Assembly: GCA_021825925.1 (NCBI GenBank)
Contig: JAKAFP010000001.1
Location: 496,001-560,000 of the forward strand
Direction: 5' to 3'
Source: Chloroflexota bacterium
Lineage (GTDB): Bacteria; Chloroflexota; Anaerolineae; Anaerolineales; Anaerolineaceae
Length of the DNA: 64,000 bases
How positions within the stretch are numbered: position 1 is the first letter of the stretch; every line of letters starts with the position of its first letter. The notes below the pieces were generated by a model. The model worked only from the letters and a program-made list of their open reading frames with translations. It searched no databases and was not told the DNA's origin. Position numbers and translations under genes: made by a program. Positions 35,110 through 44,047 of the stretch are shown here, in pieces.

Positions 35110-36654
35110 TTAATTTGCCGTACAAGGAAAATCCACTTCGGTGAAACTATAGGGTGTCTGGTAGGATGCTGAACGGGCAACATCTTTTAAGAGCGGGTAG
35201 TTCGCCCCGAAGTATTGATTGAACACGATCCTGAACGAGTTGACCGGTGTGATGCTCGGATAAAGTGCTTTATCTCCACCGTTGGGTAGGTAATACGCCA
35301 TAAGATTGGCATTGCGAACTTCTTCGGCCAAGCCGTGATCACTCTGTAGCAGAATGATGGGCGGTACCTTTGAGGTTTGAATGATATTGCGGATCACTTC
35401 CAAAACACGCTGATCAATATACTTGATCTCGTTCACGTAACCGGGTGCGTTGGTGGGAGTATATTCGAATGAGCCATCCGGGGCAAACACATAAGGAAAA
35501 TGTGGCGCCACGAAATGGGCGTACACGAACTTTGGGCTTTCGGAGTGCGGCAGCTGTTCCAGTTGTGCGAAGTTGTAGTTGATCAGGTCGTAATGCGCTT
35601 TTTCTGTGGAAAGCAGCGCCTTATCCAGAGTGTTTGTTTTGGAATTGGTGAATTCATCCACCACCCGCAGGGCTGTTGAGCGCAGGTAGTATTTTTCGAA
35701 ATTGCCAAGGATCTTGAAATTTAACAGTTTTTGCCATGGTGAAGCATACTGCGAAATATATTGATCTGAATCGGTGGTGTCGAGCCACCAGATATCGTTG
35801 TCAAACGTCACGTAGCGGTATCCCAAATCTGTAAAAAGTGAGCGCACCTTGTTGTGCTTGATGGTTTCACCCAGGTCATAGAAACTGCGGTTTTCTTTGA
35901 TGATGTTACCCGCGAAATTGTCCAGATAATCCATGTTCAAGGCTGTTGCCATGGAAGAGGGGGTATAGCTGTAATTGCTTTTGCTGCAATCTGCCACATA
36001 GAAACCCATATCGCGCAATTCTTGCAAAAAGGCGCTGTTGTCATAGCCGTATTCTTTTTTGAGTAGGTCACTGCGGGTATAGGCGTCCAGCAAAATGTAG
36101 TAGACATCCGGTGAATCTGCGGGTGCAGCAGCTTGCGGCTGCCAGATGGAATCCAAGGCCGGGTTGGTAACGGCTTTTGGGATGGCATTGGATTGACGAA
36201 CCTCAAAAATCACGATCTGAAATAGGGGAATGGCAATCAAAACCACCGAGAAAAAGTTTAAAAAGGTGGATAGTGTACGCGGTTTCTTCTTCAGGTGAAA
36301 GATGCCGTAGGTTCCCAGACCGAACAGCGCCAGCCAGATGATGATCATGAAACGGTGATGCCCGAAATAGGACTTATTCTCAAGCAGGTTATACACATGT
36401 CCATAGGTTAAAAAGAGCAGCAACGCCAAACTGGCCAGCAATCCGCCCTTGTAGCGGTCACGAGTAATGAGCAGCGCCAGTGCAAAAACTGCAATACTGA
36501 TCAAAATGGTTACCACGATCGCCCTGACCGCATAAATGGGGTCCAGTTGGATGATGTTGTACGCCAATAAGGCCAGCACCGGGTACAGTCCGATCAAAAT
36601 GGGATGAAATACCAGCGCTTTTTTCTTTTTACCAGATTTGGTTGAGATTGTCAT
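35110..36654 (-). CDS. membrane sulfatase/phosphoglycerol-transferase-fold protein
   Basis: 514 residues. Five hydrophobic segments occupy about residues 15-155 (FHPILIGLYPVLALLAY, AIVVTILISIAVFALALLIT, LLASLALLLFLTYG, FMIIIWLALFGLGTYGIF, VVLIAIPLFQIVIF). An alkaline-phosphatase-superfamily domain follows: YYILLDAYTRSDLL holds the first metal Asp and the likely Thr nucleophile, FVAPHFPYVFAPDG and LLQSDHGLAEE supply later ligands. Relatives modify lipoteichoic acid or lipid headgroups or act as sulfatases. It is convergent with the methyltransferase gene. Confidence 0.78.
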   Translation of the reverse strand: MTISTKSGKKKKALVFHPILIGLYPVLALLAYNIIQLDPIYAVRAIVVTILISIAVFALALLITRDRYKGGLLASLALLLFLTYGHVYNLLENKSYFGHHRFMIIIWLALFGLGTYGIFHLKKKPRTLSTFLNFFSVVLIAIPLFQIVIFEVRQSNAIPKAVTNPALDSIWQPQAAAPADSPDVYYILLDAYTRSDLLKKEYGYDNSAFLQELRDMGFYVADCSKSNYSYTPSSMATALNMDYLDNFAGNIIKENRSFYDLGETIKHNKVRSLFTDLGYRYVTFDNDIWWLDTTDSDQYISQYASPWQKLLNFKILGNFEKYYLRSTALRVVDEFTNSKTNTLDKALLSTEKAHYDLINYNFAQLEQLPHSESPKFVYAHFVAPHFPYVFAPDGSFEYTPTNAPGYVNEIKYIDQRVLEVIRNIIQTSKVPPIILLQSDHGLAEEVRNANLMAYYLPNGGDKALYPSITPVNSFRIVFNQYFGANYPLLKDVARSASYQTPYSFTEVDFPCTAN

Positions 36655-36786
36655 AGGAAGGCTTCTTAAATATTAAATTTTAATAGACCCCAATTTTACC
36701 ACCCCCATACAGGATGAATTTGGCAGAAGTGACGGTGAAATCAGAGTATAATAATGGAACAAATATACTATATTCAAGGTTGCAAA

Positions 36787-38004
36787 ATGATGCAGTCCAT
36801 AACCCTTCAAACCGCACGTCAGCTTTCCATTTTTGCTCAGGGACTTTACACCGCACCGGACCGGGCTGCTCAAAAAAAGGATGTGAAAGAAGCCATCATC
36901 CGTCTTGGCGCGCTGCAGATAGACACCATCAATATCGTGGCACGGGCGCCATACTTTTCGCTTTGGAGCCGGCTTGGGGACTACGACAACGATTGGCTGA
37001 ATCAGCTGTTGGCCGAGCAAAGCCTTTTCGAGTTTTGGGCGCATGCAGCCAGCTTCATCCCGATCGAAGATTACGGATTACACCGCCACATTCAGCTCGA
37101 ACAGTGGCGGCTGCCTTGGTACCAACACTGGTATGACGGCCACAGATCTGAATTTGACGCCGTTTTGAACCATGTCAAAGATAACGGGGCAGTCAAATCC
37201 TCTGACTTCAAACGTGCAGATGGTGAAAAAGGCGGCACCTGGTGGGATTGGAAGATCGAAAAGCGCGCACTGGAATATTGGTTCACCGCGGGCGAGTTGA
37301 TGATCAGCAAACGCATCAATTTTCAACGAGTCTATGACCTGCGTGAACGCGTTCTGCCCGAATGGAGAGACAGCGATGCTCCGGACCTCGACACTGTTTA
37401 CCGCACCCTGGTTTTAAAATCCATTGGCGCCATGGGGCTTGCGCTGCCCGGTTGGATCCCGGATTACTTCAGGCTGCTAAAAAAAGCGGTCTTCTCCACA
37501 CTCAAACAATTGATCTCAGAGAACCGTTTGCTGGAGCTGAAGGTTGCTGATTGGGATGAGTCCGCCTGGGCGCTGCCTGAAGTTTGGGAGGATTTTCAAT
37601 CAGCCCAGCGCCAAAACCCGGAGCCTCATTACACCACCATCCTCTCTCCATTCGATTCGCTGATCTGGGATCGGGCCAGAACCAGCAAATTGTTCAATTT
37701 TGATTTCAGCATTGAATGTTATCTTCCAGCGTCCAAACGTAAATATGGCTATTTTCTACTGCCTGTATTACACGACGGCCAACTGATCGCACGCATGGAC
37801 GCCAAGTCACACCGTGCAGACAAAAAATTTGAAGTGAAATCACTTTATCTTGAACAGGGAGTGAACCCTGACCCTGATCTTGCTCAAAAACTGATCTCAG
37901 CCTTTTCGGCTTGCGCCGCATGGCACAGATCTCCACAATTGTTGATTGAAAAGTGTGATCCGCCCGAGTTCCTGGATGTCTTACAACAAAAGATCGGGCA
38001 GTGA
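36787..38004 (+). CDS. ycaQ: YcaQ-family DNA glycosylase (winged-helix)
   Basis: 405 residues, close to E. coli YcaQ in length and sequence, which removes interstrand crosslink lesions. Shared features are RLGALQIDTINIVARAPYF with the catalytic QxD, LWSRLGDY, LFEFWAHAASFIP, WWDWKIEKRALEYWFTAGEL, NFQRVYDLRERVLPEW, ILSPFDSLIWDRARTSKLF and KRKYGYFLLPVLHDGQLIA. ATG 36787 fits both the family start and an AAGG box; the ATG at 36754 does not. It appears to be a single-gene unit divergent from the sulfatase-fold gene. Confidence 0.93.
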   Translation: MMQSITLQTARQLSIFAQGLYTAPDRAAQKKDVKEAIIRLGALQIDTINIVARAPYFSLWSRLGDYDNDWLNQLLAEQSLFEFWAHAASFIPIEDYGLHRHIQLEQWRLPWYQHWYDGHRSEFDAVLNHVKDNGAVKSSDFKRADGEKGGTWWDWKIEKRALEYWFTAGELMISKRINFQRVYDLRERVLPEWRDSDAPDLDTVYRTLVLKSIGAMGLALPGWIPDYFRLLKKAVFSTLKQLISENRLLELKVADWDESAWALPEVWEDFQSAQRQNPEPHYTTILSPFDSLIWDRARTSKLFNFDFSIECYLPASKRKYGYFLLPVLHDGQLIARMDAKSHRADKKFEVKSLYLEQGVNPDPDLAQKLISAFSACAAWHRSPQLLIEKCDPPEFLDVLQQKIGQ

Positions 38005-38112
38005 TCGGTTATCCGGTTTTGGGTGTTATAAATAGATATTAATTGCATTCTAATAATGGCTGCATATCATTGGGGTAAGATACGCTTGCCAGTATGGATT
38101 CGCTAAATATAT

Positions 38113-39039
38113 ATGACAGATAACACTGAAAGAAAACCTGAGGCATTGATCATCATCAACCCGGTTTCCGGATTTATGAATGTTAAATTGATGAAAAGGA
38201 TCATCAACGAGCATTTCAAAAAGGCCGGTTGGGTGGTTCATACCTATATAACAGAGAAAGATACCGAATATAACCCATTGATCAAGTATTTCATTGACAA
38301 AGGGATTGACATGGTTGTGGCGGCAGGAGGGGATGGCACCGTGGCTTCGGTGGCGGCCGGTATGGTCAATTCTTCTGTTCCCCTGGGCATCATCCCATCC
38401 GGCACTTGGAATGCGATCGCCCGTCATTTGATGCTGCCTTTTTTGCCATCCCGGGCTTTGGCATTGATGACCGGGAAACATCAGGTGCGTTACCTTGATC
38501 TGATGTCCATCGGAGACAGTATCCATGCCATGAATCTCGGGGTTGGTTTAAGTGCCAGATTGATTAAGTCGGCATCCCGAGAGAAAAAACGAAAGATGGG
38601 CAACCTGGCATATTTCGGTAGTTTGCTCCAACAAGTGTTCGGTATCAGGCTTACAAGTTACCGCATTGAAGCGGATGATAAAAAATATCGCGGTAAAGCG
38701 CTTGAGATCATGGTGGCAAATTATGGTGTGGTCGGCTTGAATTTGATCGAATCCCTGTTGGAGGTTCATCCAGATGACGGAAAAGCGGATGTGTTGATCT
38801 TCAAGCCCAGGACCATTTTGGATCTGCCGGCCATGTTTTGGCAGGCGCTCATCCTTAGAAAAAAACGTGGCCCGAAGTTTCAGCAACTTCGAGCCAGCCG
38901 GACGATCACGATTGATACCACCCCTCCCATGGACGTGCAGGCGGATGGAGAAATGATCGGAAAAACCCCTGTTACAGTTACAGTGCTGCCGCGCTGTGTC
39001 GGGGTTATTGTTCCCCAGAATACCATCTTTAATTTCTAA
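38113..39039 (+). CDS. diacylglycerol kinase-family lipid kinase
   Basis: 308 residues. The DAGK catalytic domain is clear: ALIIINPVSGFMNVK, VVAAGGDGTVASVAAG with the GGDGT ATP motif, LGIIPSGTWNAIARHL, then DLMSIGDSIHAMNLGVGL and the C-terminal beta domain (FQQLRASRTITIDTTPPM, VQADGEMIGKTPVTVTVLP). Such YegS/DgkB relatives phosphorylate diacylglycerol or another lipid. GTWN in place of the usual GTGN or GTAN is a small deviation. It is convergent with the EAL-HDOD gene with one base between stops. Confidence 0.88.
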   Translation: MTDNTERKPEALIIINPVSGFMNVKLMKRIINEHFKKAGWVVHTYITEKDTEYNPLIKYFIDKGIDMVVAAGGDGTVASVAAGMVNSSVPLGIIPSGTWNAIARHLMLPFLPSRALALMTGKHQVRYLDLMSIGDSIHAMNLGVGLSARLIKSASREKKRKMGNLAYFGSLLQQVFGIRLTSYRIEADDKKYRGKALEIMVANYGVVGLNLIESLLEVHPDDGKADVLIFKPRTILDLPAMFWQALILRKKRGPKFQQLRASRTITIDTTPPMDVQADGEMIGKTPVTVTVLPRCVGVIVPQNTIFNF

Positions 39040-39040
39040 G

Positions 39041-40264
39041 TTATTCAGCCGCCATCGTACTCGAATGCAGTTCCTTCGAAAGAATATCGGTCCATTTGAT
39101 TGAATCCAGATAGATGTTTGTCAGGGTTTCATCAGGAATGTTTAGAGTTTTGACTGTGGCCCAATCACCATTTTCATAAGCCTTGATGGCTTTCAATATG
39201 AAACCTGGCAAACCTTCATTGTTAAGAAGCGCAGCCGTCACAGTGGGAGACAGATTCAAGTCCGGGATGATTTGTGCCATGGGTTGGTCCATCAGCGCAT
39301 CCAACACTGAGAACAATCCCACAAGAAAGAATACTTCCGGCTGGGGTTGGCCGTAGATTTTTGCCAGGGATTCAGACATGCGGGCGCGCTGTAAGGCAAT
39401 ATTGGTTAATTCGGGGGGTTTATCCACCAGACTCGACATCAAGATCAGCGACATCCAGCCGCGCATTGTATCCAACCCGATCAGTGAAATAGCCTGACGG
39501 AGGGATTTCACCTCAGTGGTGAAAGAGTAATAGCCGGAATTGGAAAGCCTCAGGAGTTTGTAACTTAACCCAACATCCCTTGAGATTATGTTTTCAAGGT
39601 CGGAGAAATTGGTCTTCTGATTTTGTAGCATGGCGATGGATTGCATGATGACGAATCTGGACGAATCCATTTTCTGGCTGCGAACCACGTTCGGCTTGCA
39701 CAGGAAATATCCCTGGTAATAATCAACGCCCAATCTGCGGCACAGGTTGTAATCTGCCTGGGTCTCCACTTTTTCTGCCAACACTCGAAAACCTTGCGCT
39801 TTTACCCCTGCAATAATATCGGGTAATACCAGCCGGTCAATTTGCATCAGATCCAATTTGATGATAGCCGCAATCCCGGTAAATGGGGATATTCGGTCGA
39901 GTGTAACAACATCATCCAGCGCAAGGGTAAAACCTTTATTTCTTAAATTACTGACCGCGTTGATCAATTGCGGGTCGGATTCAACAGTTTCCAAAATTTC
40001 GATGACAACCCGGTTGGAGGGTAAAAGAATTGGAAAATTGCCGACCAAAAAGTTGCGAGTCAGGTTAATGAAAGCCATGGCGTTGCCGACGATGGTTTCC
40101 AAACCCATTTCCACCAGGGAATTTAAAACCACTTGGGTCGTAGCCTGGTCGGCATCGTTAAAGACCGCAGAATTACTATCGCCTGAACGATAGAGCAATT
40201 CATAGGCATAAACTTCCATGGTTCTGTTGAAAATAGGTTGCCTACCCACTAATAGCTCAGCCAC
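39041..40264 (-). CDS. EAL-HDOD signalling protein (YuxH-like), copy 1
   Basis: 407 residues. Residues about 1-205 form an EAL-like domain (VGRQPIFNRTMEVYAYELLY, INLTRNFLV, ALDDVV, IIKLDLMQID, VLAEKVET, YQGYFLCKPN), and about 205-395 an HDOD domain (DVGLSYKLLRLSNSGYYSF, LRQAISLIGLDTMRGW, FLVGLFSVLDALMDQP). The EAL signature is ELL and lacks several metal residues of active phosphodiesterases, so it is probably a c-di-GMP receptor or protein-interaction module. The start is GTG at 40264 behind GAGGT. It follows its paralogue on the same strand by 107 bp. Confidence 0.9.
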   Translation of the reverse strand: MAELLVGRQPIFNRTMEVYAYELLYRSGDSNSAVFNDADQATTQVVLNSLVEMGLETIVGNAMAFINLTRNFLVGNFPILLPSNRVVIEILETVESDPQLINAVSNLRNKGFTLALDDVVTLDRISPFTGIAAIIKLDLMQIDRLVLPDIIAGVKAQGFRVLAEKVETQADYNLCRRLGVDYYQGYFLCKPNVVRSQKMDSSRFVIMQSIAMLQNQKTNFSDLENIISRDVGLSYKLLRLSNSGYYSFTTEVKSLRQAISLIGLDTMRGWMSLILMSSLVDKPPELTNIALQRARMSESLAKIYGQPQPEVFFLVGLFSVLDALMDQPMAQIIPDLNLSPTVTAALLNNEGLPGFILKAIKAYENGDWATVKTLNIPDETLTNIYLDSIKWTDILSKELHSSTMAAE

Positions 40265-40371
40265 TTTGACCTCATTGAATCAACGTTTAATAATCCCTAT
40301 TATCCAATATTTTTAATATTTACACAATTAATATTGCATGACAATTTTGATATTTTTCTAATGGTTGTTTT

Positions 40372-41595
40372 TTAACTGGCTACTGTTACATTGTCGCGGA
40401 TCGTTTGTGAGAGAATATTTGTCCACTTGATGGAATCAAAATAGACCGTGGATATTGTCTCCACCAACATGTTTGGATACTTCACATTCGTCCATTCTCC
40501 CTTTTCATAATTAATGACCATCTCAAGTATGTATCCTGGTAGACCTTCATAATTAAGCAGCGCGCTGGACACAGGGTTTGATAAATTTAATTCACTGACC
40601 ACTTTTTCCATAGGTTGGTCTAAAAGTGCATCAAGTACGGAGAAAAGACCCACTAAAAAGCAGACTTCAGGTTGGGGATGTTTATGAATTCTTGCCAGTG
40701 ATTCTGCCATGTGAGCGCGCTGGAGGGCAATATTGGTCAATTCAACCGGTTTTTCATTGAATTGCGTCATCATCAGTAAAGATAACCAGCCTCGAACGGT
40801 CTCCAAGCCGATCAATGCGATCGCCTGGCGGATGGATTTCACTTCAGAGATGAAAGAATAATATCCTGAGTTTGTCAGACGCAGCAGCTTGAAACATAAA
40901 CTGACATCTTGGGCTAGAATTTGTTCGAGGTCGGAAAAGGTTGTTTTTGGGTCTTGTATTACGGATAAAGACCGCATGAGCACAAGACGTGATGAATCCA
41001 TTTTCTTGCCTTGGATGACGTTGGGTTTACATAAGAAATAGCCCTGGAAAAAATCCACTCCCAGGTTATGACATAACTTGAATTCTTCCATGGTTTCAAC
41101 TTTTTCAGCCAAAACAAGAAATCCAAGTTCTTTGACCTTGCGAATCATATCCGGCAATATTTGCGCATCTATTAATTTGAGATCCAACTTGACCATCGAG
41201 GCAATGTTTTTGTATGGAAGGATCCGTTCCGCATCCATTACATCATCCAAAGCGATGGTGTAACCGGTCTTGTGAAGTGCGCTCAATGCAGTCAGCAGTT
41301 CCTGATCCGTATTTACATTTTCAGGAATTTCTATGACAGTTTTATCCGGTGGGAGAAGAATGGGGTAATTACCAACCAGGAAATTACGGGTGATATTGAT
41401 GAACGCTTTGGATTTATTGACGATCTTGTTCATCCCCATCTCAATGATGGTGTTTAGCGTTACTTGAGTGGTGGCAAGATCAGGATCACTAAAGGTGGCT
41501 GAATTACTTTCACCTGACCTGTAAAGCAGCTCATAAGCATACACTTGCATTTTGCGGTTAAAAATCGCCTGTCTTCCAATATAGATATCTACCAT
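40372..41595 (-). CDS. EAL-HDOD signalling protein (YuxH-like), copy 2
   Basis: 407 residues, the same length as the next gene and co-linear with it throughout (VYAYELLYRSGESNSATFSD, ALDDVMDAERILPYKNIASM, VKLDLKLIDAQILPDMI, FFQGYFLCKPNVIQGKKMDS, LLRLTNSGYYSFISEVKSIR, FLVGLFSVLDALLDQPME). By eye well over half the residues match, so this is a tandem duplication that has diverged. ATG 41595 follows GGGGGA; an upstream in-frame TTG overlaps that box. Like its twin it has ELL instead of EAL, suggesting a non-catalytic role. Confidence 0.9.
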   Translation of the reverse strand: MVDIYIGRQAIFNRKMQVYAYELLYRSGESNSATFSDPDLATTQVTLNTIIEMGMNKIVNKSKAFINITRNFLVGNYPILLPPDKTVIEIPENVNTDQELLTALSALHKTGYTIALDDVMDAERILPYKNIASMVKLDLKLIDAQILPDMIRKVKELGFLVLAEKVETMEEFKLCHNLGVDFFQGYFLCKPNVIQGKKMDSSRLVLMRSLSVIQDPKTTFSDLEQILAQDVSLCFKLLRLTNSGYYSFISEVKSIRQAIALIGLETVRGWLSLLMMTQFNEKPVELTNIALQRAHMAESLARIHKHPQPEVCFLVGLFSVLDALLDQPMEKVVSELNLSNPVSSALLNYEGLPGYILEMVINYEKGEWTNVKYPNMLVETISTVYFDSIKWTNILSQTIRDNVTVAS

Positions 41596-41620
41596 TTTTC
41601 CCCCACTAGACAATCAATAT

Positions 41621-42361
41621 TCATGAAGTAAGAATGTTTTTCTGGCTAAGATTCCACAAGGCACCGATTATTTCTTCGAGTCGGCGTCCGAGAGTCTCTC
41701 CAGGGTTTGAGGTTAGGTCATCATTGTTATTAAAAACAATATAAGGGATGTTGTGCCCTTGAATGGATAAGTACTCATTATTCTCTTTACTGATGTCTTC
41801 CCAATCAATTTCCTTGTACAAGTGTTCCAGTTTATCGTCAGAGAGTCCATGCTCCAAAATGCTGTCGGGTTTGGCCGGGTTGAACCGTCTGCGGTTTTTT
41901 CGCAAGGATTCTTCCCAGGTGACATCAATATACAGGATGGCCATACTTTCAAGCATCTCTGGTGATAGATGGGCGAAGGCTGAGCGATAGCCTCCATGTT
42001 CACTGCCGCGTGAGAATTCCACGAGTGTGGTGTAGTTTTCACAATAGCCATTGATGTCGCGCGCCCTTTTGTTGTATTCAAGGCCGATGCGTTCGATCAA
42101 CAGATCCCAGAAATACGGTTTAAGAAAATATCCATCCTGATCGGTGTGGATGGCTGGATACCCCATTTTTTTCAACAGGGCATCTTCTTCAAACCATGTC
42201 CAAAGCATGGGAAAATCATCAATTTCATCAATCTTCCCAATGTGAAAACGCCTGATCCGCTCTTCAAGCGGAACACTCTTTAAAAAGGCAATGATCTCGC
42301 TTTTACCGGCAGCCGGCCTGGCGATGAGCAAGAGGTTTCGAAAGATAGCTTGATTATTCAT
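41621..42361 (-). CDS. P-loop nucleotide-binding protein, kinase-like, unknown function
   Basis: 246 residues. The start LLLIARPAAGKSEIIAFLKS holds a Walker A-like loop (ARPAAGKS). Further along are IGKIDEIDDFPMLW, MAILYIDVTWEESLRKNRRR and IPYIVFNNNDDLTSN, in the style of small-molecule or nucleoside kinases (acidic residue after beta-2, arginine-rich lid). I do not recognise a specific family. It is the first gene of a minus-strand run with the two EAL-HDOD genes (25 bp to the next start). Confidence 0.6.
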   Translation of the reverse strand: MNNQAIFRNLLLIARPAAGKSEIIAFLKSVPLEERIRRFHIGKIDEIDDFPMLWTWFEEDALLKKMGYPAIHTDQDGYFLKPYFWDLLIERIGLEYNKRARDINGYCENYTTLVEFSRGSEHGGYRSAFAHLSPEMLESMAILYIDVTWEESLRKNRRRFNPAKPDSILEHGLSDDKLEHLYKEIDWEDISKENNEYLSIQGHNIPYIVFNNNDDLTSNPGETLGRRLEEIIGALWNLSQKNILTS

Positions 42362-42484
42362 TTTTTACCCGCCGACTGATTCATTATAGCCAATTAAAAC
42401 GCCGCATGTAACTAACAAGTGTCATGTATTTGGAGCGGAATGGTTGGTGCCAATCTTGCAACCAATTACGCGGGAGCTTTGTAT

Positions 42485-44026
42485 ATGAAACTGATTAGCT
42501 ACATTATTCGGCACATTATTCCAATTAGTCTTTTGGCCGCGCTGGGGGTTGGCATTTATACCGCAGCGACTCCACCCCCTTCTTCTCGGATAGATGGTAT
42601 GGGAATTGACCTGTTATCTTCACCCCCTTTGACCACTGAGGCGGTGGAAGGTCAATTAAACGCCATCCAACAATCGGGTGCGAAGTATGTGCGCATTGAA
42701 ATGAACTGGTCGTTGATCGAATCAACGCAAGATGTTTATGATTGGTCCAGTGTATTGCCGCTGGATCTGTTTTTTAGTTCAGCCCAGGCCCGCGGATTAC
42801 AGAGCGTGGCCGTCGTGACCGGTTTTCCGGTCTACCTGACTGCCACCGGGCTTCCGCTGGACCAACAAACGATTGGGCTGCGCTGGGAGAAATTCATTCG
42901 GGCTGCGTTGGATCACTTTGGGGACCAGGTTAATTATTGGGAAATAGGTGATCAGATCAACTCATCCAACAGCGCGCGTTCCCTGGCCCAATCAGACCCG
43001 GCTTTCTATTCCAAAATGTTAAAGGCTGCCGGCAAGATCATAAAAAATGCAGACCCCAATGACCAGGTATGGATGGGCAGTCTGGTCAGTGCAACTGCCA
43101 ATAACTGTGCGGTGAATCCGCTTTCCTTCTTGTTGGAGGTGAATGCGGCCAAAGCCTGGAGCATGGCCGATGCCGTTACATATCAGCCGCGTCGCGGTGC
43201 AACCGCGCCGGAAATGCCGACGGAACCTTCTTCCGATCAGGGCTGCAACGCCTCGGTGGCGACAAGTTCTGCATCCTTGTCTGCTGAAGTACAATCCGTG
43301 CAGGACCTGGCTAGGCAACTCGGTGGTAAACCTTTATATATAACCGGTCTGGCATGGAGCCCCGAAGAGTTGGTCAGTCTGCAGAATGGTCGGGCGATTG
43401 ATGTGAACACACTTCAATCTGACCTACTGGTGCGAGCCAGCATTATGCTCACCGGTGCGGATGCCGTTCCATTGGTGTTCTGGCAGGTGGATCCGCTTAA
43501 TCAACCTCAGGCAGTGACCAGCCTTTCTGACTTATCGGCTTCGATCGTAAACAGCAAATCATTAGGCCAAATCCAGGGTCAAAGCGGCAGCGTACAGGAA
43601 TTTCGCTTTCAAAAAGGACCTGACCTGACCATCCTTGCCTGGCGATCTCAAGACGGTGATACTCCCCAGCCGGTGGCGTTTTCTAATTTAGGCACCAAAT
43701 TCATCACGGCTTATTCCACAGACGTTTTGGGATTGGATAAAGCCTACGGCACTGTCATCCAGGTGGATGGCACGGGAAACAGCATCATTATGCTAAATGA
43801 ACGGCCGGTCATCTTTATCACCAAAACTGGAAGTTGGGATGAACAGATCAAGGCCAGTGTTACCAACCAGGTTGAACTTTGGCGGCTTGATCTTCAAGAT
43901 GCCATTGCGCGCGGTCTTGGTCACTTAAAAGCAATTTTCACACAGTGGCTCGACGGACTTTTCACTCGGGCAAAAGACAGCGCCGTGGATTGGGGCTCGG
44001 AAAAAATCAAGGACATGCTCAATTAA
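42485..44026 (+). CDS. membrane-anchored TIM-barrel (glycosidase-like) protein
   Basis: 513 residues. One N-terminal membrane segment (HIIPISLLAALGVGIYTAA) precedes a domain like clan GH-A glycoside hydrolases: RIDGMGIDLLSSPPLTTEAV, GAKYVRIEMNWSLIESTQDV, YDWSSVLPLDLFFSSAQARG, LQSVAVVTGFPVYL, FIRAALDHFGDQVNYWEIGD. In active members the last motif is followed by Asn-Glu or Glu-Pro-Asn; here it is EIGDQIN, so activity is doubtful. ATG 42485 follows GGGAG. A WD40 lipoprotein gene follows by 21 bp; both are probably outside the membrane. Confidence 0.65.
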   Translation: MKLISYIIRHIIPISLLAALGVGIYTAATPPPSSRIDGMGIDLLSSPPLTTEAVEGQLNAIQQSGAKYVRIEMNWSLIESTQDVYDWSSVLPLDLFFSSAQARGLQSVAVVTGFPVYLTATGLPLDQQTIGLRWEKFIRAALDHFGDQVNYWEIGDQINSSNSARSLAQSDPAFYSKMLKAAGKIIKNADPNDQVWMGSLVSATANNCAVNPLSFLLEVNAAKAWSMADAVTYQPRRGATAPEMPTEPSSDQGCNASVATSSASLSAEVQSVQDLARQLGGKPLYITGLAWSPEELVSLQNGRAIDVNTLQSDLLVRASIMLTGADAVPLVFWQVDPLNQPQAVTSLSDLSASIVNSKSLGQIQGQSGSVQEFRFQKGPDLTILAWRSQDGDTPQPVAFSNLGTKFITAYSTDVLGLDKAYGTVIQVDGTGNSIIMLNERPVIFITKTGSWDEQIKASVTNQVELWRLDLQDAIARGLGHLKAIFTQWLDGLFTRAKDSAVDWGSEKIKDMLN

Positions 44027-44047
44027 TTCAGGGAGTATAATCACGGT

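Noticed and set aside
36714-37136. A 140-codon open frame overlapping the ycaQ start
   Set aside because: It is a frame shadow of the YcaQ coding region; YcaQ matches its family over its whole length.
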